DNA of 64,000 nucleotides from Hyposmocoma kahamanoa (GCF_003589595.1 NW_020654810.1:11208543-11272542), one strand, 5' to 3'; positions 12,301 through 23,940 are shown, counted from the first letter of the stretch. Notes: generated from the letters alone by a model not told the origin. Numbers and translations: made by a program.

Positions 12301-12590
12301 AGCATAGAGCTTCTTGTGAAAGTGTTCGTCCAGGGAAGTACTGCCACCTTACCTAGCCGCCAAGCGGTAATGTGAACATTCCTGTGTTCCGGTTCTGAAG
12401 GGTAAGGGTGCTGATGAAATCACAGGTACATGGGACTTATCTACTTATATCTCAGGGTGACGGGCGCTGTAGCAGTGTATTTGCGATTTAAAGCTTGGAG
12501 TGGCGCTGCAACAATTATCGGCAGGCATGTCGTTTCCCACCAAGAGCACAACTTGTTCGTCCCGTCACTTAGTATAATAAAAAATATAAT
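12301..12590 (+). repeat. Repeat family B, near full-length copy
   Basis: Shares the AGAGCTYCTTGTGAAAG start, the CCACCTTACC, GCCAAGCGGTAATG, GGTAAGGGTGCTG and ATGGGACTT words and the GTTCGTCCCGTCACTTAGTAT-like end before an A-rich tail. The internal small frame starting at ATGGGACTT (12430) stays open to the tail. Confidence 0.85.
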
Positions 12591-13091
12591 TAAATCTTTG
12601 TATTTTTATCATGACGACATTATATTATATTTGATTACATTTCTTTTAATTATTGATTATAACAAACTAGTGGAATAATTTCACAAAAAATAATTGAATA
12701 TCAATTCAATAAAAATTTAAAATACATTTCTTTTGCCAATATAACTTTCTCAATCAGCAATGTCAGTTTTTGCTGAAGCTATATGAATTGGTGCAACCGG
12801 GCCAATATTTAGTAATTACGGGCCAGTTTCGCAGCCTTGTGCCTTAAGCCTTTCACGCTTAATTTCACGTATCAGTATTTGGAGCTAGTTACTCGAGTTC
12901 GGTTTAATTGTCCGTGTGTGACTAAACTGCTCAACGTTTAGCAATGATACTTGAATTGGAATCAAGCATTGAACCCATTTATTACACGTTTCCATTGTTA
13001 TAATGTTGATTTAACTTAAATAATAGTCGAATAGGTTTGAGTGAGATGAGTACCTACAACAAGGTTTTTGTAAGATATCAATTTACGGACT
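12591..13091. other. AT-rich noncoding stretch
   Basis: Nothing recognised. Confidence 0.45.
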
Positions 13092-13268
13092 AAAAAGCCG
13101 TGTATCTGATGGTAAGCGACACGCCTACACAATTTAAACTTAAAGATCTGAGGTGCACAACTCTTGCTGACTCACCCAGAGACATAAAGTTGACAAGTCC
13201 CATGTGCCTGTAATTTCAACTGCACCCTGCAAAACCGGAACGCAGGAATACTCAATTTACAGCTTGAC
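13092..13268 (-). repeat. Repeat family B, degraded minus copy
   Basis: Reverse-strand words CTGATGGTAAGCGACACGCC, AGATCTGAGG, AAGTTGACAAGTCCCATG and AAAACCGGAACGCAG identify a family-B copy lacking parts of the middle and the 5' end. Confidence 0.75.
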
Positions 13269-14197
13269 GGTCGAAAGTTTCTGAAACTTTATTTTTTCCG
13301 AAGCAAGTTATTCCAGGTCACGACAAAATATGTCGTCAGTTGATTGACATAAAATATAATAAATCGTGCAGCGCCTGTCATAAGAGCCACAGTTACTGTC
13401 AACTAATTTATGATTACTGAGAACAACAAAACATAATTCGCCTACGTACAAGTATATTCTAATAGAAACAGATATGAATAATAAACAGGCGCATGTACTT
13501 TGCAATAACATCACAGAAAAAAACGCCAACTCAAGTTTCAACATTATAATTGTCAGTAATCTAATAATATAAATAAATAAAACCTACTATTAAAATATAC
13601 ACCTTAAATTATCATAAAACAAAGTTTCAAGTAATTTCCAATTATATCAAACATTTGACATTATATTTTCTTGTCGTATTGAATATCACTTTCTTGCGCA
13701 TATTATAAAATCATCTTAGTAAATAACATGACATGAAACAGGCTGACTTGCATATTGACCGCAGAACTACTAATTTAATCCTACCATTACGAGATAATGC
13801 CCGCATACGCCGACAAGCTAGGCGCAAGATTGTCTGCATAATCATTAAACAAGCCGACGGCGTGCTATGAAACTGGCTGGAACAGAGGGCCTTATACTTG
13901 ATGATTGGTTAAATCTCGCTCGGAGTCTATTCCGCATTCCTTCAGCAAGTGGCTAAACGCCTACACCTCCGTTTAGTAGGTAAACCATAGTAATAAGGCT
14001 TTCGTAATACCGGCTCATTTTCTTAAGACAAAGAAAAGGTATCATATTTTAAGGTTCAAATTATATTATATTTAATCAACATTTGGCCTTTTTAAGAACA
14101 AAGGCATAGATTAAATTTGTGATATCGAATGTCCACGTTTTATATTTCTACGAACATTGTTTTAAGGTTTGAATGGTAAAATATATATAAAAAAGAA
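13269..14197. other. Noncoding stretch
   Basis: A minus-strand frame at 13308-13544 has no domain. Positions 13780-13985 are less AT-rich than the flanks and could be conserved noncoding DNA, but this cannot be tested here. Confidence 0.4.
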
Positions 14198-14405
14198 TTC
14201 TTATCGAGTTCTTTGATTTCCGCGATTGCTACACTTAATTATTGTTGTAGCTATAGTTCAGAATAAGATGGTTTGTATTCATATTAGACATAACTGTTTG
14301 ATGACTAAATACTCTCACCGTGATGATGACAACTGTAAAGAGCCCGATACTTTAGTTTGTTCGAAAAATCAAATATACGCGATTTTAGATCCGGAAAAAT
14401 AATTT
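14198..14405. repeat. Repeat family D, rearranged copy
   Basis: Two halves that are collinear in the copy at 44461-44655 appear here in opposite orientations. The CTTATCGAGTTC...CCGCGATTG part is minus, while CCGTGATGATGACA...ATACGCGATTTTAGATCCG is plus. This suggests an internal inversion or two separate insertions. A third related piece is near 62150-62230 (GTGACCATGGAGCGTGCAAC on the minus strand). Confidence 0.5.
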
Positions 14406-14569
14406 TTCCAAAATAATGCCTTATTATTAACATTTTTTTTTTCAATGATTATCTTTTGGACTGATACAAATTATAGATAGATAAGTATATGGTAAGTCTA
14501 TTCTAGCTGCTTGATGTTTATGTAACTGGCATTGAACAAAGCTGTAATAATCTCAGTACAGAGTACTAA

Positions 14570-14836
14570 AAAACTGACCTTCAGAGTTCGTCGAATTACG
14601 TTTTGCCAAGCTTTATTGAAATCGGCTACCGGAAAATGCGCGAAACCGGATTCATCATCTAGTTTTCCACTCTTAGAGGTGAACTATTTTCTTCAAATTT
14701 ACTGGAACCACTTTCTCGAACAAAAAAGGAATCATCAAAATCGGTTCACAAGTTTATTTATAAAGTTATCGCGTAACATCAATAAAAAACGTACCGTCGA
14801 ATTGAGAACCTCCTTTTCTTAAAGTCGGTTAAAATT
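14570..14836 (+). repeat. Repeat family E (LINE-tail-like), copy 1
   Basis: Shares TTATTGAAATCGG, AAAATCGGTTCACAAG and GTCGAATTGAGAACCTCCTT with copies at 50124-50395 (+) and 23776-23940 (-), and ends in AAAGTCGGTTAAAA. From memory this is the 3' end of a common lepidopteran non-LTR element. The 96-codon frame across it is incidental. Confidence 0.7.
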
Positions 14837-15244
14837 GGCTTGATAGACTTGGCTAGAAAAGATACAAATATTAATAACTTAATGTTTTTAGCGTTTCTCC
14901 AACTTTTTTCAATAGAGCAATATTCAAATTAAACATTTGCGTATTTTGTTTTTTGTTTTGGTAACATGAAATAAGTTGCAACAAAAATAAATTAAATTTT
15001 TATTAGTAAATACCTTGTAACGGAGGAAGCAAATGAATAATTACAGAGAGAACAGGAACTCCAATTCAAAGCAGGATAAGGATAATTATATCGGTTAATT
15101 GTAATCAACGATTAGTACTGTAGTACTAATTCTTCAATTATTTGCTACTTTGTGTGGAATTTTATCCGTAAAGTAAAAGAATAGGTCAACAAATAAGGAA
15201 CAATAAATAAGCTGCTATAGATATCTGTTTACAACCACTGCTAT
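14837..15244. other. AT-rich noncoding stretch
   Basis: Nothing recognised. Confidence 0.45.
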
Positions 15245-15492
15245 AGCAGTAGAGCTCCTTGTGAAAGAGTTTGTCCAGGGTAGTGCTGCCACCTTACGCA
15301 TTTCTGCCGCCAAGCAGTATTACTGTGTTCCGATTTTGAAGTGTAAGGGTGCTGGTGGAATTATAGGCACATGGAACTTGTCAACTTATGTCTCAGGGTG
15401 ACGGGCGCAGTGGTAGTGCCCCTCAGAGCTTTCAGTCCTCAGGTCTTTGTAATTTAAAACTCTAAGTGGCACTGTAACTGTTCTGGACAGTT
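15245..15492 (+). repeat. Repeat family B, 3'-truncated copy
   Basis: Starts AGCAGTAGAGCTCCTTGTGA and runs through the middle of family B to TTCTGGACAG, without the usual tail. A short local duplication in the CTCAGAGCTTTCAGTCCTCAG region breaks the small internal frame. Confidence 0.85.
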
Positions 15493-17496
15493 TAGTTTAG
15501 TTTACATCTTTTTTTTAGTTTTTTTTTTAGTTTAGTTACTTAATGTTATAGAAAAAAATACTGTGTATTGCTATTTTGTTACATACGGCAAAGAGGCGTG
15601 ATTAATTTCATTTTTCCGTTTATTAATATTTACATTATATGTAGACAAGGTTATTTGTAAAATGCTAACAAAATCTCAGAACTATATTACTAACATCATA
15701 AACGACAAATTTGTTCCATGACTTTTTGCAAAACGTAATTGCCAAAGACATAAAATGTGTATGTGACAGCACTAGTTTCGCTCATCTCTCCAAAACGTGT
15801 TAGGCTAAATGTTATATTTACAAAATAAATAATTATCGTTTTTATATTTAAATTATACAAATAGTGACATAAACATAATCAATTTACCAAAAGTAAACAA
15901 TCAAGTTTTTGTTGTTCTACTTGTTGTATTTGGTAGTAAGGACGACTCCCACCTCCGATCCTGAGTTTTGAATCGGACTAGTATTTACGATAGCGCTTAC
16001 TTTTGTTATCACCATTAAGAGCGATCTATTTAAATATTGTTATTTTTGTACGAAAGTAATTTACAAATAACCCCATAAATTAATTTATGCACAAAGATAA
16101 TTTAATTAATTATTACTTTAAGTGCCTGCTTTCAAAATTACTCGATACGGAAACAACTTCGATAAACGACAATAAACGACATTGAAATATATTTCCTATA
16201 TCTATTGCGCGGTTTTTTTTTTAACTCCATATTACCTGCGTACGGACCCATCATGACCATGGCCAACTATGGCAATGATCACAATGGATGTGATGTCATC
16301 TTTTGTAACTTTATTGTCCGCCCGTACTTGCTAGTGTATGGTAAATGAAATCACGTATAAAATTACTCTAATGACTCAAAGATTTTCGATAACCATAATT
16401 AAATAGTTCATAGGTTCATTTTCATCGCCTATCCTTTTTTTGTAATCAATTTCCTTAAATACAGGCCACAACAGGTTCAAAACATTTGAAATCGCCATAA
16501 AAAACGATATTGTAATTTATTATAAAACTGTTTTAAGGAGTTCTTACGTAAATAGTCTTGTTTTTTTTGTTAACACTGATACACTGTTGCACTAAACAGT
16601 TGTAGTAATCTATTAAATCCGCTGACCGACGGAGAAAATGATAATCGCAAGATAAATTTGTAGGTAATTCAGTTTAAAAAATTGTACAATGAAATAATGA
16701 TTATATTCCATTCAGCGTTTCCGGATAACTTGTTTCCGCTGATTGATTTTGTATAAGGTGATTTAAAGCATCTATCGTATAAATATACGAATAAGCAACT
16801 GAGTTAGTTCCTTTACCTATTTTCTCCCATTAAATATCGTAAAAATTCAAAAATCGCGATTTCACGATTTAATACAGAACGAATTTATAAATGAGCCATT
16901 AAAAATCCTCATAATCGAGAAGAAAGGTGTACAACCGCGTAGCAATCTATTATAGTAACAATTTAATGATCTAGTTCACCAAAGTCACGCCGAACAATTG
17001 AGGCCACTTTGTGTGAACATCAGTCTCTATTCATGTCTGTTTTAACGCCCCGCTTTATATATTTTAATAGTCAGTCTTATTAAAATGAGTATAATTATAG
17101 CGAATATATGTTCCATAAACAATTTATTATCAAAAGTCAGTATTTATTCATTATTATACAGTATCCTACTATTAACAAGAATTGTGTAGTGCAAAATGTA
17201 CGAGAAATCAAGATTTTGTTTCCGTTGTAACACTTTATGTTCCGTTTCATTTAATTTATAAATTATTTACAGTTTCACAAATGATGTGGCCTGTAAATAA
17301 ACACAAACGTATTACATCTCTAAATGTTACTCACTAAAGGCGGGAGGTTATTAGTAATTAATTTTATTGTCATTGTTTTCTAAATTGTTATTCTGTTTTG
17401 TTGGATCGACTACCTATACTTACGTAGTTCTTCCCAATACACTATCTATGACCTCTTATTGCATCTATTTTGGACATTCTTCAAGTTCACAGGCGA
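15493..17496. other. AT-rich noncoding stretch
   Basis: A T-rich tract at about 15500-15535 and no other feature. Probably intronic to the minus-strand host gene if that model is right. Confidence 0.4.
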
Positions 17497-17500
17497 AGAT

Positions 17501-17545
17501 ACTTACCTGAAACAAAAATACAAAATATTAATATAAAACTTCCGC
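17501..17545 (-). promoter_or_regulatory. Juxtaposed splice acceptor and donor (ratchet-like)
   Basis: Read on the minus strand, a pyrimidine-rich tract (TGTATTTTTGTTTCAG) ends at 17507 and is followed without any exon by GTAAGTATC from 17506. A branch-site-like TATTAAT lies about 25 nt upstream of the AG. Recursive splice sites in long insect introns have this form: they regenerate a donor after the first splicing step. The site lies on the same strand as, and downstream of, the exon-like segments at 39223 and 18803. The alternative, the end of an ordinary exon, is weaker because the 60-codon frame here has no recognisable content. Confidence 0.5.
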
Positions 17546-18389
17546 AAATTTTCTGTGAGTCGAATGAACCTAGGGATTCATATTTAGTAAGATTGCTATG
17601 AAACAGACAGTCGTTGTTTGCCCACACGTCCAAGTTTTCCTCCAAACAATGTTTCATGTTACAAAACATACTAGGAACGTTTACCTTGCTACATAAACTC
17701 TACATTGAACACTGAAAATCATGTACCGCAACATTCTTCCCTATTCCTTACATTATGTAGAAGAATATATCACAGATAATATGCCTATTTTAGAAAGGTC
17801 CTTTATAAATTAAATTGTTAGTTTGGCCTAGAAAAACCATATATAAAGGTATTCTCGTGATGGTATCAAATCGATGCTCGTGGTGGAATGCCATTGTTTC
17901 GAACGACACGGGCATTTTGAATACGACGTGACCGCAAGGTACTTTCTACCAGTAGTAGTTACTGCAATAACACATTATTGGTCACTTGCGCGTATTCCAA
18001 TTGAAATATCAGATCAATTTGTCTGTAATGTAGACAAGTTTCGACAAACGGGTTCGTCAGGTCACAAACGCGCTTTGGAATCTTATCAACACGGCGAGCA
18101 AATACGTACGGTCTCTGTTTTAGCTGATACCTCTGTCGCATTGTGCTGCTTGACTAGATAAACAAAATGTCCAAAATAAATCACTCCAACATGGGTTATG
18201 CACTAGATAACCGCACAGAACGATATAGAAGCATTGACAATTCCATGAACCGCGAGTCCTACCAACGCGCACCGCAAGTCCGCCACCGAAACGATAACTG
18301 GACGTTCGCTTTGGAAAATGAGTAATTGTCCCGTAAAAGTGTTTAATAGCACTACAATTACGAAGCGAGGACGTAATTAAGCATTACGC
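17546..18389. other. Noncoding stretch
   Basis: The frame at 17874-18161 (+) shows no domain. Probably intronic. Confidence 0.35.
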
Positions 18390-18394
18390 AGAAC

Positions 18395-18600
18395 GTGTGT
18401 CAGTTTGTCGGTTGGGTGCGCGACTGCGCGGCAAGCGACGGCGGCGCGGGCGCCGGGCGCGACGAGGCGCCTCGCGGCTGCAGTCTGCCTCATGGAACCC
18501 GCGCTCACCAACATTAGCATCTCGTTCATGTCATGCGAGACAGCCGCCTGCGATGTGCGATCAATTTATGCAAATTCTCGGTAGGGTACAGCCGGTGCAT
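18395..18600. promoter_or_regulatory. GC- and CpG-rich block, possible promoter/first exon
   Basis: A roughly 200-bp CpG-rich island in very AT-rich DNA. On the plus strand it has an insect initiator-like TCAGTT at about 18399 and an ATGGAACCC start near 18494, with a weak donor CGGTAGGG near 18582. On the minus strand a short ATGAACGAGATGCTAATG frame runs into a donor-like TTGGTGAGC. Either could be an alternative first exon. I cannot decide the strand or product. Confidence 0.4.
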
Positions 18601-18802
18601 ATAATTGATTGACTCGCCCCAACTTGGAACTCTATAGGGCGAAAACAACTTTGTTAGTTTGTCTTCGTCACAATTATTCCGAATACTTAAACTTTGCGTA
18701 TCACTTTGCATGTAATCAAAGTATAGTCACTCGTTCTACTTTCAGTATTATTCATGTATTATTTTTATCTGGCACTTTTTGTTCAACAAGAAAGTAACTC
18801 AC

Positions 18803-18989
18803 CCGCGTTTAATTTGAAAGGCATTTGATTCCACGTGCCATGATTTTCGAGGTCTTAGGGACACTTTTGTTGGTTGCATTGCCTGCTGATTCGCGTCACT
18901 CCAGCTAAGAGGATTAATTGTATCAGTAGGCAGGCTGACAGTCGCGGGCGGTGGTGCTGCTCCAGTGAATCTGTTTAAGAGTTCATGAC
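18803..18989 (-). CDS. Internal exon of unidentified host gene (partial)
   Basis: The minus-strand frame is open across the segment and ends at CGCGG|GTGAGT, a good donor (GT at 18802-18801). The predicted peptide is non-repetitive and resembles real coding sequence, with APPPATVSLPTDTINPLSW, then KVSLRPRKSWHVE and SNAFQIKR. The upstream boundary is uncertain. AG dinucleotides before 18970, 18989 or about 19008 all leave the frame open, and those at 18970 and about 19008 match the phase of the donor of the exon at 39223 (two bases of a codon left over). I recognise no domain and give no name. It could instead be a decayed repeat, but no other copy is in the window. Confidence 0.5.
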
Positions 18990-19335
18990 CTAAATGTTTT
19001 CGTTTTCTTTTATTTTTGTGTTAAAATTCAGATCACTGTTTCTAAAACTTTATACCTTTAGTATTGGATTATGTTACCAACGAACAACCAACAATTATTT
19101 TCAAAAAAAGGCCTTATAAATCATTTTATTGCTTGCATAATTATCCAATGTACCGTAAAGTGCATCATTGACGTATGTGCCATAAATAGCAGCTATATCA
19201 GCTATTAATAATAGGTGGTTAGGTATTTTATTAGACAATGTAAACACTACGTCATAGTTGAAGATTTTAATTTAGGCATGACACACAATGCATCATGCGT
19301 TTATGGGTAGACAAGTAATGATGAGCAAGTGTGTA
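18990..19335. other. AT-rich noncoding stretch
   Basis: Nothing recognised between the exon-like segment and the mariner. Confidence 0.4.
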
Positions 19336-20643
19336 TACAAGATCTGACCAATAAGTAATGAGACTAAGTCCATAAAATACGTATATTTAAAAATTAAGGT
19401 ACATTGATGTGATCCCCTTCAAAGTACTCCCCTCCCGCAACTACACACTGGTTCCAACGTTTCTTCCAGCTTTCGTAACATTTCTGGAAGGCTTCGACTG
19501 GAATGTCCTGGAGTACCCTCGTCACGGCGGTCTGGATGTCAGTTATGGACTCAAAATGCGTTCCTTTCACGGCCAATTTTGTTTGGGGGAACAAGAAGAA
19601 GTCACAGGGTGACATATCCGGCGAATAGGGCGCTTGCGGCAACAGTGCGATGTTTTTAGAGGTCAAAAACTGCGACACACTGAAGGCACGATGGCATGGA
19701 GCATTGTCATGATGAAGGATCCACGTTTTGGCAATCTCTGGACGGACTCTAATGACTCGTTTTCGCAGCCGATCGAGTACTTTCAGGTAGAAATGTTGGT
19801 TGACGGTCTGCCCAGGTGGTACAAACTCTTTGTGCACGATTCCTTTGCTGTCAAAGAAGCAAATCATCATCGTTTTCACTTTTGATTTGCTCATTCTCGC
19901 CTTCTTCGGTCTGGCTGCACCAGGAGACAGCCACTGTTGACTTTGCCGTTTTGTTTCGGGATCGTACTGAAAATACCAACTTTCATCACCAGTAATTACA
20001 CGATCGAGAAGAGTTGGATCAGCTTCAACCTGTTCCAGACAATCCTGTGAAATGGACATTCGCTCGTGTTTTTGCTCCGCCGAAAGGTTCTTCGGTACCA
20101 TCTTTGCACACAGCTTTATCATGGACAAATCATCAGTTAAAATTTTTCTGACGGTTTCTCGTTTCAAATTAAGTTCATCAGCCAACATTCGAATGGTTAG
20201 CCGCCGATCTTGATGCACGAGAGTGCGCACACGCTGAACATTGTTGTCAGTTCGAGCTTCAACCGGCCTCCCACTTCGCGGTTCATCCCCGACGCTCTCA
20301 CGACCATTTTTAAAATCTTTATGCCATCGAAATACCTGAGCACGACTCAGGGCTTCATCACCGAACACTTTGACCAATTTCCGTAACAGAATCGCCGAGT
20401 TTAACGCAAAATTTAATCGCGTACCGCTGTTCAATATTACGTCGTTCCATATTCGTGACACGCCTTACAAACACGTTGTCGAAAACACAACACAGCTGGA
20501 GAACTAACGAACGTACGAAAGTCGCGAGCACATGTATCGATAGAGGAGGGATGGGGGATTAACCGACCGAAGTTTCAGGTTCGCAGTGTTACCACAAGCG
20601 CGGCTAAAAAATCAGTCTCATTACTTATTGGTCAGACCTCGTA
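19336..20643 (-). mobile_element. Mariner element with TA target duplication
   Basis: Terminal inverted repeats of 28 bp (19338-19365 and 20614-20641) match at all but two positions and share the core TCTGACCAATAAGTAATGAG. TA dinucleotides flank both ends (19336-19337 and 20642-20643). The 1304-bp element contains one transposase gene on the minus strand. Size, TA duplication and D,D34D transposase place it in the mariner family of the Tc1/mariner superfamily. The intact TIRs and nearly open gene suggest a fairly recent insertion. Confidence 0.95.
19394..20450 (-). pseudogene. Mariner transposase, one N-terminal frameshift
   Basis: The enzyme cuts and pastes the element at TA sites. One frame is open for about 345 codons up to TAA at 19394. 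Catalytic residues are D (GDESWYFQ), D (HHDNAPCH) and D (SPDMSPCDFFLFP), with 34 residues between the last two. The linker motif is MVPKNL where WVPHEL is usual. The open frame has no ATG and begins with a GTG at 20461. The natural ATG (20450-20448) opens another frame encoding MERRNIEQRYAIKFC, the usual mariner start, which hits a stop after about 30 codons. The frames swap near 20374-20387, so the helix-turn-helix is broken and the copy should be inactive unless the frameshift is bypassed. Confidence 0.92.
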
Positions 20644-21144
20644 GACCTTTGGAAATAAAGCCGCAATTTAAAAATAACTACACTACATCCGTTATATAAT
20701 TTACTTTTCCAAACAGATTTTATCTAGATCTGACTAACTACACAATAATACAATAACAATTCTTTTTAACTATTATTTTCACTTTCAATTGTGGTCGTTA
20801 TCTGTCTTAGACGATACTTATATTTTGTCCGTGAGTACACTAAACTATGAAAGCTTATTTATAAAATGTTTCAGAAGCTCTATAAATATAAAAAGAACTT
20901 AACTAAAATATACATATTATTTAATACCAATATTTGTCTTTTGCAATACCTTGTCCAGTGAATAAGAAAACAATATGCTTAGTTGAACAAGCAAAAAAAA
21001 ACCCTTATTGCGCGACGTTATCTTTTAATGGTTTGAAAACTTTGTGTCTAGATACTGTACAGAACTCATATCAGATAAGATTGATTACCTTGTGTTTTTG
21101 GCAGCACCACTGGCCGTAACTGCAAGGCTATTAACTCAAGCTAG
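20644..21144. other. AT-rich noncoding stretch
   Basis: Nothing recognised. Confidence 0.45.
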
Positions 21145-21345
21145 GCTGGTAGCCTAATGATTTCAAATTAATTTGGTATTTACCATGATCTTTTCGGTGA
21201 AGAAAACCATCATGAGGAGACCTGCACGTCGAAGATGGATCACAGCCCTCGGAAAACATGTAAGGTCTTCAACCCACACTGGGCCAGAGTGGGGGACTAT
21301 GCCCTAGAACCTCGCCCTTAGGCGAACACGTTTCACTGCTGATTA
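21145..21345 (+). repeat. SINE family C, internally deleted copy
   Basis: Shares GGTAGCCTAATG, the TCGGTGAAGAAAACCAT word, GACCTGCACGTCGAAGA and CCCACACTGGGCC with the copy at 10516 and with the known lepidopteran SINE. The stretch containing the B-box is deleted (the text jumps from the A-box to TTTCAAATTAATTTGG). Confidence 0.75.
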
Positions 21346-21404
21346 TTTGTGAGACGTATAAATGAGTTGCTGATAATGATAATGTCGTTATTGAAGCATT
21401 CTTT

Positions 21405-21619
21405 ACTGCCTCCGTGGCCGAACGGTTACCATGTCGGACTGCCACGCAGAGGTCCCAGGTTCGATTCCCGGGCCGGGAGAAATATTTGTATGGCCTACAA
21501 TTATTTCTCTCGTGAGTTTGGGTGTAATTTGTGGTTGTCTATATGTGTGTCCATGGCACCCGCGACACAGGGTTTCCCTAGTGCGGGGCTATGTTGAGTG
21601 TGTGCGTGTGTGCGTTATT
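21405..21619 (+). repeat. SINE family A, copy 2
   Basis: Complete unit with CCTCCGTGGCCGAACGGTTA, GACTGCCACGCAGAGG, GGTTCGATTCCCGGG, then TTTGGGTGTAATTTGTGG and CCATGGCACCCGCGACACAG. The tail is a GTGTGCG repeat without the long ATT run of copy 1. Confidence 0.88.
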
Positions 21620-22618
21620 CTTTGACTATATGTGATATCGATGATATTTTTGACTGCGTAACGTACGCAAAAAATCAGCAACATTTAATTTTGACTTAAC
21701 ACTACGTATTGTAATTATGTCATCATGTGTCTTGTGATATGACAAAACAGTACCAGTGCCACCCAAACCTTTGTCATTATTATTCATTAAAAAATCGATT
21801 CAGCCCATCACTAACAAGTACCATAAAAGGTAAACTAAGATTATTACTTACGATACGTGCTGGTAATACTGTTTAAATTTTAGATGAAGTAGAGAAAATA
21901 ACCGCATATTACATAAGTAGTCTTTACGAACAAATCACGAGAAAGGTGGCAATGAAAGTGACATCCCAAGCCACATAATCTTTGATAAAACCACCTTACA
22001 CTTTTACGTTACTATTTTTACTCGACTTCGCCAGTTAATTAGTCAATTGTTTAATTTTTACACTAAACAAACCATGTGGTAAGTCTTATATTAGGAACAC
22101 GAAAAACTATTGTTGAAAATGTGTCGTTTTGTCAACCTCCGCGCAAGCCAGTCGTTGCGCATCGGTTTTCGTTTAGTTACTTACTTTTGATCAGAGTTAA
22201 GTAACGTAAGTGATGCTGTGTAAAGTGTCAATAAGACTAGTAGAACAATAGATAGTAAGGGCGTATGTCAAAAACTTTCTTCTAGTATATGTACAGATAT
22301 TACATATATGTACTTTGTAGTGTTTAGTTATTACTTTAATTATTATTACTAAGGGAGATCTCATTTAATATTATTATTATTGAGATCGCCCTTAGTTAGT
22401 AAACACACTAATTAATGTTCATATCTGTCACTAAAACAGTTTTGTTTTACTCAAAACCCCTGAGTAATCTAAAATTGTTTCAAGGTGGGGACAAACCCAT
22501 TTGTGCAGAAAGAAAAAAATAAGAGTAAAACTTTCTAGAAGCCGTAGAAGGAGTGTAGGTTGCTTTTAAAGGTTTTACGTTAATTAAAAACAATCTTTAT
22601 AGTACAATATTATATAGT
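21620..22618. other. Noncoding stretch with a small inverted repeat
   Basis: ACTAAGGGAGATCTCA (22348-22363) pairs with TGAGATCGCCCTTAGT (22381-22396), 15 of 16 positions, around an ATT-rich loop. It may be the ends of a very short MITE or a hairpin. Nothing else recognised. Confidence 0.45.
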
Positions 22619-22880
22619 AGCAGTAGACCTCCTTGTGAAAGAGTTCATCCAGAGAAGTAGTGCCATCTTATCTATTTCTACCGCCAAGCAGTAATGTGAG
22701 CATTACTGTGTTTCGGTTTTGACGGGTAAGGTATTGATGAAAATTACATGAAAGTTGTCAACTTATGTCTCAGGCTGACAGCTTAAAGCTCTGAGTGGCA
22801 CTGTAACTGCTATGTTCAGGCGTGGCCCTTAACACTAGGCGCACGACGTGTTCGTCCTGTCACTTGGTGTCATAAAAAAA
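22619..22880 (+). repeat. Repeat family B copy
   Basis: Runs from AGCAGTAGACCTCCTTGTGA to GTCACTTGGTGTCATAAAAA with a deletion in the central part after ATGTCTCAGGCTGAC, which closes the small internal frame. Confidence 0.85.
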
Positions 22881-23775
22881 TCAATACAAATTGTAAATAC
22901 AATTTTTGATGGTAATTATTATCCGCCCACGCGATTCATGCGTCTCTGGAAGCATACCACACCTAGAGGTGCCGGTGATGATTTTATACCGATTTATCGG
23001 ATATCGAAGTTATAACAGGTAGAAGAAGTAATACTAATAGCTATTTCGGTAACTACTCTAGCAAACCATAAAGTTTTTAATGCCTGGGTCTGTCATTTAA
23101 AAAAAATAAACAACTTCAACAATACGTCACGACAATCGTGTGTCTTATTGTTTGCGCTGGTGATTTCGGTGTTTATTTATTGAAAACATACCGTAAGTCG
23201 CGTTTTTTAAGTTTACCCTGAATATAAATGTTTATAAACTATACTTTAAGGAGTAATTTCATGGTAAACATTAGAACCACTCAAGCGGAATATTATCATA
23301 TTTACCCAAGTACACCAAAAATTTCATTAGTGCTTTTTAAGTGCAGGATTTGCGGTGTATTACTGCATTTTATTTGAGATGTTTTTGTTGTAGTACGGAG
23401 GGTATTTATTTAGCAATGCAGAATAATAATTTTTATTTTTAAAAACTTGTATTTAAACTGAATCCTTTTCTAATTTGCGAAACCAAATAGCCGCCATTTT
23501 GCGGTAGGATGAGCGCATCGCGTGAGCGGTTATACTAGTTCATGTACGTAGATAAACTATATAAGTTCTTTGGTTCAGTAAATCAAAGGAAGTCTCTATT
23601 CATTGAGATTTTCGTAATAACCTTACACCAAGAATACAACACAAACACAGCCCTAAACCTAAATTTTAGTACATTTATTTGAGCGATATCTGTGTGTAAT
23701 GTTGGTCAATGTAGAATTAGAAAAACGACAGATGATCAGCAACTCTAGGTAAGAAAAACTCTACAGAATCAGCAG
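22881..23775. other. AT-rich noncoding stretch
   Basis: Nothing recognised. Confidence 0.4.
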
Positions 23776-23940
23776 TTTTAACCGACATCTTAAAAGTAGG
23801 AGGTCAATTCAACTGCGTTTTTTGTGTCTATGTTACGCGATAACTCATATACATCGAATACAAATTTGAGAACTGATTTTGATGATTATTTTTTTTTGGA
23901 AAAGAGGTACTCCGTAGTGGTCTCATTTAAATTTGAAGAA
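23776..23940 (-). repeat. Repeat family E, minus copy
   Basis: On the minus strand it shows GAGACCACTACGGAGTACC, then AAAATCAGTTCTCAAATTTG, GTTATCGCGTAACATAGACA and GGTTAA at the end, matching the copies at 14570 and 50124. It is 5'-truncated. Confidence 0.65.

Noticed and set aside
17487..17669. 60-codon minus frame as an ordinary exon with a hydrophobic segment
   Set aside because: The hydrophobic stretch is the translated pyrimidine tract of a splice acceptor. No domain is present.
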